Shown here: one piece after another, positions 7,588-14,746 of the stretch
Position numbering within the stretch: the first letter of the stretch is position 1
How the letters are laid out: each line of letters begins with the position of its first letter
DNA from: JAYZVT01 sp050248375
GTDB lineage: Bacteria; Pseudomonadota; Alphaproteobacteria; Rhizobiales; Methyloligellaceae
Assembly: GCA_050248375.1 (NCBI GenBank)
Contig: JBFWSL010000038.1
Coordinates: 1 to 18,438 of the forward strand
DNA: 18,438 nucleotides
Direction of reading: 5' to 3'
Program-made: the position numbers and the translations under genes
The notes under the pieces: generated by a model
Told to the model about the DNA's origin: nothing
Databases searched by the model: none
The model's input: the letters and a program-made list of their open reading frames with translations, nothing else

Positions 7588-8562
7588 ATGAAAGTCCTCA
7601 CGTCCTACGACGATTGTCCGGCCGATGCGAAAGGCGCGGTCATGGCCATCGGCAACTTCGATGGGGTGCACCGCGGGCACCAGGCGGTTCTGGCGGCTGC
7701 CATGGCGAAGGCCAGGGAAGCCGGCGTGCCGTCCGGCGTCATGGTCTTCGAGCCGCACCCCCGCCAGTTTTTCAAGCCCGACGCGGCTTTCTTCCGCCTG
7801 ACCCCCGCGCCCATGAAGAGGCGCCTCTTCGCGGCCCTCGGCCTCGACCTCACCGTCGAGCTGCCCTTTGGCGCGGCGCTGGCGGGTCTTGCCGCGGAGG
7901 ACTTCGTCGCGACCGTGCTCGCCGGTGGCCTCGCCGTCACCCATGTGGTGACGGGAGCGGATTTCCATTTCGGCAAGGGCAGGGGGGGCAACCCGGATCG
8001 CCTCGCCGAGCTCGGCGCCGGTCACGGCTTCACCACCCAGGTGGTCGCGCCGGTGGGAGAGCCGGGACTGGTCTATTCCTCCAGCCAGGTGCGCGATCAT
8101 CTACGCCTCGGCGAGGTGCGCGAAGCCGCCGAGGTGCTGGGCTACTGGTGGCGCGTCGCCGGCACGGTGGCGGGCGGCGACAGGCGGGGCACGGGCCTGG
8201 GCTTCCCCACCGCCAATATCGCCGCGCCCGCCGGCTTCGGGCTTGCCGCCGGCATCTACGCCGCCCGCGTCGTCACTCCGCAGGGCCGCTTCGGCGGCGC
8301 GGCCTATTTCGGCACCCGGGCCACCTTCGGGGCCGGCGAGCCCAGGATAGAGGTGTTCCTGTTCGACTTTTCCGGCGATCTCTACGGTCAGGAGATCGAG
8401 ATCGAGTTCCTCGCCTTCCTGCGCGGCGACCGCGCCTTCGCCTCCGCCGAAGAGCTCGCCTTACGGATGCGCTCCGACTGCGAGGACGCGAAGGCCGTCA
8501 TCGCCGCGATAGAGGCGAGCGATCCCATGCTGCGCTTTCCCCTCGGCCGGGCTCTGGCCTGA
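7588..8562 (+). CDS. ribF: Bifunctional riboflavin kinase / FMN adenylyltransferase
   Basis: RibF phosphorylates riboflavin to FMN and adenylates FMN to FAD. At 324 residues it is of normal length. The N-terminal nucleotidyltransferase part has GNFDGVHRGH (22-31), FEPHPRQFF (54-62), GADFHFGKGRGG (123-134) and SSSQVR (164-169). The C-terminal flavokinase part has GTGLGFPTANI (191-201) and the EVFLFDFSGDLYGQ strand with the catalytic-loop acidic residue. ATG 7588 is preceded by AAGG; an upstream in-frame start at 7516 would overlap maoC and is less likely. In E. coli ribF is directly followed by ileS and lspA; here a TetR/methyltransferase pair lies between ribF and ileS. Confidence 0.97.
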   Translation: MKVLTSYDDCPADAKGAVMAIGNFDGVHRGHQAVLAAAMAKAREAGVPSGVMVFEPHPRQFFKPDAAFFRLTPAPMKRRLFAALGLDLTVELPFGAALAGLAAEDFVATVLAGGLAVTHVVTGADFHFGKGRGGNPDRLAELGAGHGFTTQVVAPVGEPGLVYSSSQVRDHLRLGEVREAAEVLGYWWRVAGTVAGGDRRGTGLGFPTANIAAPAGFGLAAGIYAARVVTPQGRFGGAAYFGTRATFGAGEPRIEVFLFDFSGDLYGQEIEIEFLAFLRGDRAFASAEELALRMRSDCEDAKAVIAAIEASDPMLRFPLGRALA

Positions 8563-8565
8563 TCC

Positions 8566-9192
8566 TCAGGTCTTCGGCGCGAACACCAGTCGGATGAAGT
8601 CGCGGTAGAGATTGACCTGCCGGGACAGGGCGCCCTTGTCCTCCACCACCCGCGACAGGATGATGCCGCCGTCCACCACCGTGGACAGCATGTCGGCGAG
8701 GTCGTCAAGGTCGACCTCCACTTGTGGCGGATAGCGCTGCGCGATGAGTTCGAGCCGGTCCCGGAAGCGTTTGCGCCAGCCGCGCACGGCCTCCGCGCTC
8801 ATCTCCCGCAGCCGGCTATCGAACAGCCGGTCCTGGTAGCAGAAGGAGGCGATCAGGCAGCCCGGATGCCCGTTGGGCAGATCAGCCATCAGCTCAGACA
8901 TCATCTTCAGGCCCACGAGGAAGCCGTGCAGGGGGTCCTCGTTGAGTTCGTCAGCGCGAGCGAAGAGATCGTCGAACAGCTTGTTCTCCCGCTCGACATA
9001 GCGTTCGGTCAGGGCCCGCGCCAGAACCCCCTTGTCCTTGAAATGATAGAAGAAACCACTTTTGGTGATGCCCACCGAGGCGATCAGCTCCTCGATGGAC
9101 GTGGAGGCGAAACCCTTGGCCAGCACCGCCTCTTCGGCTGCATCCAGCAGTCTTTCGCGGGTACCCGCGCGCTTGAACTGGTTTTCCTGCAT
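8566..9192 (-). CDS. TetR/AcrR-family transcriptional regulator
   Basis: A 208-residue one-component repressor type. The N-terminal helix-turn-helix is clear (about 31-53: TSIEELIASVGITKSGFFYHF, followed by KDKGVLARAL). The C-terminal ligand/dimer domain (about 60-205) is not assigned to a known ligand; it contains NGHPGCLIASFCYQDRLFD. ATG 9192 has GGAG eight bases upstream. It is divergent from the homocysteine S-methyltransferase family gene, and a perfect TGTACC-ACA-GGTACA palindrome (9221-9235) lies 29 bases upstream of its start. This arrangement suggests autoregulation and control of the divergent gene. It converges on ribF with only three bases between stop codons. Confidence 0.93.
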   Translation of the reverse strand: MQENQFKRAGTRERLLDAAEEAVLAKGFASTSIEELIASVGITKSGFFYHFKDKGVLARALTERYVERENKLFDDLFARADELNEDPLHGFLVGLKMMSELMADLPNGHPGCLIASFCYQDRLFDSRLREMSAEAVRGWRKRFRDRLELIAQRYPPQVEVDLDDLADMLSTVVDGGIILSRVVEDKGALSRQVNLYRDFIRLVFAPKT

Positions 9193-9220
9193 CGTCCCGT
9201 CTCCTGATGCATTCGCCTAC

Positions 9221-9235
9221 TGTACCACAGGTACA
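9221..9235. promoter_or_regulatory. Palindromic operator, probable TetR-regulator binding site
   Basis: TGTACC-ACA-GGTACA is a perfect 6-3-6 palindrome in the 217-base divergent region between the TetR gene and the methyltransferase gene. Its size and location are typical of TetR-family operators. It lies where the promoter of the regulator gene is expected. No binding data; inferred from symmetry and context. Confidence 0.7.
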
Positions 9236-9409
9236 CTTGCAATCTGACGGGCGCCGGCCGGTTTGACTGGAGAGAGAGCGCAAACCGCCGGGAATCGACC
9301 ATTTCCGGCGCGGGGAGGAGTGCACCGTAAGTCGTCTGGAATTCGCCGGCGCGGATTCGCATTTTCCGCCCCGGGGCGCAACCGCGCCATTACATGAGAG
9401 GAGAGTTTC

Positions 9410-10381
9410 ATGACGACCACGGTTTCCCCGAAATACCGCGAGCACCTGCCGCAGCTCGGCGGCGGCAAGTTCCTGACCGACGGCGGGCTGGAGACCACGC
9501 TGATCTTCCATGAAGGCTGGGAGCTTCCCGTCGGCGAGGCCTTCACCCTGCTGGACAGCGAGCGCGGCCGCCGGGCATTGCTCGATTATTTCGACCGCTA
9601 TGTGTCCCTGGCCGTCGAGGCCGGCGCCGGCTTCGTGCTGGAGAGCCCAACCTGGCGGGCCAATCCGGACTGGGCAGCGAAGGTCGGCTACGGCCGCGAC
9701 AGCCTCGCCCATGTCAACCGCGCCTCCATCGCGCTCATGGCGGCCATCCGCGACAGGCATGAGACTCCGGCCAGCCCGATGCCCATCAGCGGCTGCATCG
9801 GCCCGCGCGGCGACGGCTACGATCCCGGCAAGGTGATGAGCGCGGCGGAGGCCCGCGGCTACCATGCCTGGCAGGCGGGCATCTTCCGCGACGCGGGCGC
9901 CGATTTCGTTTCCGCCATCACCATGACCAACATCAACGAGGCCGTCGGCGTCGCCGACGCGGCCGCCTCCGTGCACATGCCCTGCGTGGTCTCCTTCACC
10001 GTGGAGACCGACGGTCGCCTGCCCACCGGCGACAGCCTCGAGGACGCCATCGAGGCGGTCGATGCGGCAGCCGTGGTGGCGCCCGTCTACTACATGATCA
10101 ACTGCGCCCATCCGGCCCATTTCGAACATGTCCTGAAGGAAGGCACCGGCTGGACCCGTCGTATCGGAGGCATGCGGGCCAATTCCTCCAGGCGCAGCCA
10201 TGCGGAACTGGACAATTCGCCTGAGCTGGACATCGGCAATCCCGCCGAACTGGGTGAGGAGTATGCCGGCCTCCTGCGTCGCTTCCCCCATATCAACGTA
10301 CTCGGCGGTTGCTGCGGCACCGATCACCGCCACGTGGCCTGTATCAGCCGCGCCTGCGTCCACGGGCGGGCCGCGGCCTGA
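9410..10381 (+). CDS. Homocysteine S-methyltransferase family protein
   Basis: A 323-residue TIM-barrel zinc methyltransferase of the MmuM/BHMT/MetH-N type. DGGLETT (24-30) opens the barrel, and the three zinc-binding cysteines are present: Cys232 (INCAHP) and Cys301-Cys302 (GGCCGTD). Family members transfer a methyl group from S-methylmethionine, betaine or a similar donor to homocysteine, giving methionine. The donor here is unknown. ATG 9410 has a strong SD (GAGGAGAG). It is divergent from a TetR regulator, with a palindrome in between, so expression is probably inducible. It is not clearly part of the ileS operon, because a hairpin follows it. Confidence 0.9.
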   Translation: MTTTVSPKYREHLPQLGGGKFLTDGGLETTLIFHEGWELPVGEAFTLLDSERGRRALLDYFDRYVSLAVEAGAGFVLESPTWRANPDWAAKVGYGRDSLAHVNRASIALMAAIRDRHETPASPMPISGCIGPRGDGYDPGKVMSAAEARGYHAWQAGIFRDAGADFVSAITMTNINEAVGVADAAASVHMPCVVSFTVETDGRLPTGDSLEDAIEAVDAAAVVAPVYYMINCAHPAHFEHVLKEGTGWTRRIGGMRANSSRRSHAELDNSPELDIGNPAELGEEYAGLLRRFPHINVLGGCCGTDHRHVACISRACVHGRAAA

Positions 10382-10386
10382 ATTCG

Positions 10387-10417
10387 CGGCCCCCGTGTCT
10401 GCCGGGCGCGGGGGCCG
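10387..10417 (+). terminator. Possible terminator hairpin after the methyltransferase gene
   Basis: A nine-base perfect GC stem (CGGCCCCCG 10387-10395 with CGGGGGCCG 10409-10417) encloses a 13-base loop, starting six bases after the stop codon. No T-tract follows. It is placed where a terminator would be expected between this gene and ileS, but without the U-run it may only slow transcription or protect the 3' end. Confidence 0.4.
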
Positions 10418-10507
10418 GAACCCGCTCATACGCTACTGGATTGTTCACCAATCGGTTGCTAGAAACCGGGCGCGGGCAAAAGGCCCTCCGCGAGAACAAG
10501 GCCGGAC

Positions 10508-13471
10508 ATGGCGAAAGACGACAAGAGACAGGACGGAACGCGCGACTGGCGCGAGACGCTGTTCCTGCCGCAGACCGAATTCCCGATGAAGGCCGGGCTG
10601 CCCCGGCGCGAGCCGGAGCTGCTGGCCCGCTGGCGGAAGATGGACCTCTACCGCCGCCTGCGCGAGCAGTCGAAGGGCCGCGAGAAGTACATCCTCCACG
10701 ACGGTCCGCCCTATGCCAACGGCCATCTGCATATCGGCCACGCGCTGAACAAGATCCTCAAGGACATGGTCACCCGGTCGAAGCAGATGACCGGCAAGGA
10801 CTCCAACTACGTGCCCGGCTGGGACTGCCACGGGCTGCCGATCGAATGGAAGATCGAGGAGCAGTACCGCGCCAGGGGCAAGGACAAGGACGCCGTGCCC
10901 GTGAACGAGTTCCGCAAGGAATGCCGCGAGTTCGCCGAGCACTGGATCGGCGTGCAGCGCGAGGAATTCGAGCGGCTCGGCGTGGAGGGGGATTGGGACA
11001 ATCCCTACACCACCATGTCCTACGACGCCGAAGCCACCATCGCCGCCGAGCTGATCAAGTTCGCCATGAACGGCCTGCTCTACCGCGGCTCCAAGCCGGT
11101 GATGTGGTCCGTTGTCGAGCGCACCGCGCTGGCCGAGGCCGAGGTCGAGTATCAGGAGCACACCAGCCCGACCGTGTTCGTGCGCTTCCCCGTGGCCGAA
11201 TTCTATGATCGCGAGGAGGTCTTCCGGAAACAGCTCGTCGGCGCCAGCGTGGTCATCTGGACCACCACGCCCTGGACCCTTCCCGGCAACCGCGCCATCG
11301 CCTATTCGCGCGACATCACCTACGGCCTCTACGAGGTCACCGACGCGCCCGGGGACAACTGGGCGAAGACCGGTGACAAGTTCATCATCGCCGACAGCCG
11401 CGCCGAGACCCTGAAGGAGGCCGCGCGCATCGGTGCCTGGACCCGCCATGCCGACATCAATCCGCAGGGCATCGTCTGCATGCACCCGCTGGTTCGCGAG
11501 GGTTACGATTTCCCCGTCCGGCTCTACCCGGCGGACTTCGTCACCGACGACACCGGCACCGGTTTCGTCCATGTCGCCCCCGGTCACGGGCGTGACGACT
11601 TCGATCTCTACATGGACAACCGCGAGGAGTTCGCCGCCGACGGCATTGCCGAAGTGCCGCAGACCGTGGGCGAGGACGGCTACTACTTCGAGCAGGTGCC
11701 GCATTTCGGCGGCAAGTCGCCAAGGCGCGTCGTGGACGACAAGGGCAATTTCGGCGACGCGAACACTGCCGTCATCGATGCTCTGGTCGGCGTTGGCGCC
11801 CTCGTCGCGCGCGGCAAGCTGCGCCACGACTATCCCCATTCCTGGCGTTCCAAGAAGCCGCTGATCTTCCGCAACGCCCCCCACTGGTTCATCGCCATGG
11901 ACAAGGACATGGCGGGCAAGGGCGATACCCTGCGCGCCCGCGCCCTGAAGGCGATCAGACAGACCCGCTGGGTCCCCGCCGCCGGCGAGAACCGCATCAC
12001 CGGCATGATCGAGTCCAAGCCCGACTGGGTGCTGTCGCGCCAGCGGGCCTGGGGCGTGCCCATCGCCGTCTTCGCCGACAGGGACGGAAATGTCCTGAAG
12101 GACGAGAAGGTCAACGCGCGCATCATCGAGGCTTTCCGCAAGGAAGGCGCCGATGCCTGGTTCGCCGAAGGCGCCAGGGAGCGCCTGCTCGGCAACGACT
12201 ACAGTGCGGATGACTGGGAGATGGTGGACCACATCCTCGACGTCTGGTTCGATTCCGGCTCCACCCATGCCTTCGTGCTCGAGCAGCGCGAGGACCTGAA
12301 GTGCAACCGCGTCATCGACGGCGGTCCGGACCGGGTCATGTATCTGGAAGGCTCCGACCAGCACCGCGGCTGGTTCCATTCCTCGCTGCTGGAATCCTGC
12401 GGCACGCGGGGCAGGGCGCCCTATGACGACGTGCTCACCCACGGCTTCGTCATGGCCGAGGACGGCCGCAAGATGTCCAAGTCGCTCGGCAACATCGTCG
12501 CGCCCCAGGACGTCATCAGGCAGAACGGCGCGGAGATCCTGCGCCTGTGGGTGGCCAGCGCCGACTATTCGGAAGACCTGCGCATCGGCCCCGAGATCCT
12601 GAAGTCGAGCGTCGATGCCTACCGCAAGCTGCGCAATACCCTGCGCTTCCTGCTCGGCAACCTGCATCATTACGAAGCCTCCCTGCGCGTGGACCCCGCG
12701 GACATGCCGGAGCTGGAGCGATACATGCTGCACCGGCTCGCCGAGCTCGATGTGTCCGTGCGCAGGAGCTACGAGAGCTTCGATTACAAGCGCGTGTTTT
12801 CCACGCTGTTCAACTTCTGCACCATCGACCTGTCGGCGATCTATTTCGACATCCGCAAGGATGCGCTCTACTGCGAACCGTACGACAGCATGCTGCGCCG
12901 CTCCTGCCTGACGGTGCTGGACGAACTGTTCTCCTGCCTGACCGCGTGGCTGGCGCCGGTCCTGTGTTTCACTTCGGAGGAAGCCTGGCTGGCCCGTGTC
13001 CCCGGAGAGGAAAGCTCGGTGCATCTGCGCCAGTTCCCCGACATACCCGCCGCATGGCGCGACGAGAAGCTGGCCGGAAAGTGGAAGAAGGTGCGCCAGG
13101 TGCGCCGCGTCGTCACCGGCGCGCTGGAGGTAGAGCGGCGCGAGAAGCGCATCGGTTCCAGCCTGGAGGCCGCGCCGCGCATCTACATCGCCGACAAGGC
13201 GCTGTTCGACGCCGTCGCCGACGTGGACTGGGCCGAGGTCGCCATCACCAGCCAGGCAAGCTGGCTGAACGACGAGGGGCCGAAGGATGCCTTCCGCCTC
13301 GACGACGTCGCCGGTGTCTCGGTCGTTCCGGAACCGGCGATCGGCGACAAGTGCGCCCGGTCCTGGAAGATGTCGCCCGAGGTCGGCTCCGATCCCGATT
13401 TCCCCGATCTTACCCCGCGCGATGCGGAAGCGGTGCGCCAGTTCGACGCCCGCCGCCTGGCCGCCGAGTGA
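10508..13471 (+). CDS. ileS: Isoleucyl-tRNA synthetase
   Basis: This class I synthetase charges tRNA-Ile. At 987 residues it is near family length (E. coli 938). HIGH is at 75-78 (NGHLHIGHALNK), KMSKS at 655-659 (DGRKMSKSLGN), and the CP1 editing domain includes TTPWTLPGN and the catalytic-Asp region GTGFVHVAPGHGRDDF. The C-terminal zinc finger is degenerate: Cys949, Ser952, Thr969 and Asp972 occupy the four positions that are cysteines in E. coli, with identical spacing. ATG 10508 has an AAGG site six bases upstream. lspA overlaps its stop (GTGA), so the two are co-translated. Identity is certain. Confidence 0.99.
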   Translation: MAKDDKRQDGTRDWRETLFLPQTEFPMKAGLPRREPELLARWRKMDLYRRLREQSKGREKYILHDGPPYANGHLHIGHALNKILKDMVTRSKQMTGKDSNYVPGWDCHGLPIEWKIEEQYRARGKDKDAVPVNEFRKECREFAEHWIGVQREEFERLGVEGDWDNPYTTMSYDAEATIAAELIKFAMNGLLYRGSKPVMWSVVERTALAEAEVEYQEHTSPTVFVRFPVAEFYDREEVFRKQLVGASVVIWTTTPWTLPGNRAIAYSRDITYGLYEVTDAPGDNWAKTGDKFIIADSRAETLKEAARIGAWTRHADINPQGIVCMHPLVREGYDFPVRLYPADFVTDDTGTGFVHVAPGHGRDDFDLYMDNREEFAADGIAEVPQTVGEDGYYFEQVPHFGGKSPRRVVDDKGNFGDANTAVIDALVGVGALVARGKLRHDYPHSWRSKKPLIFRNAPHWFIAMDKDMAGKGDTLRARALKAIRQTRWVPAAGENRITGMIESKPDWVLSRQRAWGVPIAVFADRDGNVLKDEKVNARIIEAFRKEGADAWFAEGARERLLGNDYSADDWEMVDHILDVWFDSGSTHAFVLEQREDLKCNRVIDGGPDRVMYLEGSDQHRGWFHSSLLESCGTRGRAPYDDVLTHGFVMAEDGRKMSKSLGNIVAPQDVIRQNGAEILRLWVASADYSEDLRIGPEILKSSVDAYRKLRNTLRFLLGNLHHYEASLRVDPADMPELERYMLHRLAELDVSVRRSYESFDYKRVFSTLFNFCTIDLSAIYFDIRKDALYCEPYDSMLRRSCLTVLDELFSCLTAWLAPVLCFTSEEAWLARVPGEESSVHLRQFPDIPAAWRDEKLAGKWKKVRQVRRVVTGALEVERREKRIGSSLEAAPRIYIADKALFDAVADVDWAEVAITSQASWLNDEGPKDAFRLDDVAGVSVVPEPAIGDKCARSWKMSPEVGSDPDFPDLTPRDAEAVRQFDARRLAAE

Positions 13472-13989
13472 GCGCAGCCGTGTCCCGCTTGCGGCTGTGG
13501 GGGGCGGCGAGCCCGCTTGGCCACGCCATCGCCCTGCTGACCCTGCTCGCCGACCAGGCGCTGAAGCTGTGGATGCTCCACGGCTTCGACCTCGCCAGCA
13601 GGGGCGTGGTCGAGGTCACGCCCTTTTTCGATCTCGTGCTGGTCTGGAATCCGGGCATCAGCTACGGCCTCATGCCCCAGGACGGCTGGATGGGGCAGGC
13701 GATGCTCATCGCCATCGCCGTTGCCGCCGTCATCGGTTTTTCCCTGTGGCTTGCCCGCACCGCATCCCCGCTCGTCGCCGCCTCCATCGGCCTGATTATC
13801 GGCGGTGCGGCCGGCAATGCCATCGACCGCGCGGTCTACGGCGCGGTGGCCGATTTTGTCTCCCTCCACGCCTTCGGCTTCTACTGGTATGTCTTTAACA
13901 TTGCCGACGCGGCCATCGTTGCCGGTGTGGCCGGTCTGCTGTATGACTCGCTCTTCGGGAGCCACAAAAAGGTCTCAAAAAGCTCTTAG
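13468..13989 (+). CDS. lspA: Lipoprotein signal peptidase (signal peptidase II)
   Basis: This inner-membrane aspartyl protease cleaves prolipoproteins before the lipid-modified Cys. Starting at GTG 13468 gives 173 residues, a normal size, with four hydrophobic segments. Signature motifs are ADQALKLW (28-35), WNPGISYGL (60-68), GGAAGNAIDRAVYGAVADF with catalytic Asp129, and FNIADAAI with catalytic Asp147. The 18-residue spacing of the aspartates matches E. coli LspA. The GTG overlaps the ileS stop by four bases (GTGA), suggesting translational coupling; GTG 13480 is an alternative start. The ileS-lspA order is conserved in proteobacteria. The next gene encodes a likely LspA substrate. Confidence 0.96.
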   Translation: MSAAVSRLRLWGAASPLGHAIALLTLLADQALKLWMLHGFDLASRGVVEVTPFFDLVLVWNPGISYGLMPQDGWMGQAMLIAIAVAAVIGFSLWLARTASPLVAASIGLIIGGAAGNAIDRAVYGAVADFVSLHAFGFYWYVFNIADAAIVAGVAGLLYDSLFGSHKKVSKSS

Positions 13990-14038
13990 GAGCCAGTTGG
14001 TTGTCCCGTATCGGGACAGGGCCAAGGGGGCACGGCAC

Positions 14039-14557
14039 GTGCGTTTGGTGGGAAAATCCGCGTTTCGCGCAGTCATGACCTGCACCGTCCTGCTGACGGC
14101 GCCGGTGATGCTTGCGGGCTGCGGCGGCGGTACCCAGGTCGAATTCGAAGGCAAGCTCTTCGAGGCCGTCGGCCTTTCCGGCCAGACCCAGTACAAGGAG
14201 CCTACGGTTCCCGAACGGTCCCCGCTGCTGCTGCCGCCGGAGAAGCGCCAGGCCGAATTGCCCGAGCCGGGAGTGCGCCAGGCTGCCGCCCAGCCGGAAG
14301 TCTGGCCGACGGACCCCGATATAGAGCGCGCCCGCCAGCTCGCCGAGGCCAAGGCGAAGGAGAAGCGCGAATGCGACAACTGGGCCTTCGAGAACAAGAA
14401 GACCAGCGTCGAGGATTTCGAGAAGGTCCAGAATCCGAGCACCCGCTGCAAGGGCTGGCTCGGCAATGCCTTCAAGAACAAGGACAGCCGCGCCGACGGC
14501 TCGCCCGACACCGTAAGCGATTTTTCCCAGAACGCCGACAACCGGAAGAAGCGCTAG
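14039..14557 (+). CDS. Small lipoprotein, possibly DUF3035/BamF-like
   Basis: A 172-residue protein with a type II signal peptide: a basic start, a hydrophobic stretch, and the lipobox MLAGC, so it is probably lipidated and moved to the outer membrane. After the Cys come GGGTQVEFEGKLFEAVGL and a proline-rich ERSPLLLPPEKRQAELPEPG segment, then a charged Lys/Glu helix and NPSTRCKGWLG near the end. The SPLLLPP...LPEPG pattern recalls DUF3035 proteins (linked to BamF of the alphaproteobacterial outer-membrane assembly complex), but that link is tentative. GTG 14039 has an AAGGGGG site eight bases upstream; ATG 14075 is an alternative but would shorten the signal peptide. It is 49 bases after lspA and probably in the same operon. 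Confidence 0.75.
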   Translation: MRLVGKSAFRAVMTCTVLLTAPVMLAGCGGGTQVEFEGKLFEAVGLSGQTQYKEPTVPERSPLLLPPEKRQAELPEPGVRQAAAQPEVWPTDPDIERARQLAEAKAKEKRECDNWAFENKKTSVEDFEKVQNPSTRCKGWLGNAFKNKDSRADGSPDTVSDFSQNADNRKKR

Positions 14558-14746
14558 GCCGCGCCGGCGCCATATCCGATAGCGGCCGCTTTCCGGTGCT
14601 CCCGCCCGGTTGCCGGCTTTGCCGCTGAAATGCCGGTTACGCTCATTTGACCACGCGCGGCTTGAATTCTGCTCTGAATCGGCTGACATGAGCAGCACGC
14701 TCCTTCCCGGTCACGCAGGCATTCCGCCGCGCCAGGAGACAACCCG

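Noticed and set aside
10434..10462. Promoter-like TGCTAG (10457-10462) upstream of ileS
   Set aside because: The -35 region at proper spacing is poor (TACTGG), so I could not support a specific promoter.
10445..13024. Minus-strand open frame of about 859 codons antisense to ileS
   Set aside because: ileS is certain; the antisense translation shows only Val/His/Leu/Asp-rich shadow composition and no motifs.
13805..14038. Upstream extension of the lipoprotein frame into lspA
   Set aside because: It would overlap lspA by 185 bases and bury the signal peptide; the GTG at 14039 with AAGGGGG gives a proper lipoprotein signal.
14558..14746. Possible promoter TTGACC (14647) or terminator in the gap before the first M16 gene
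   Set aside because: No acceptable -10 is found at 16-18 bases, and no stem with a T-run; the 10-base palindrome AGCGGCCGCT at 14581 alone is not informative.
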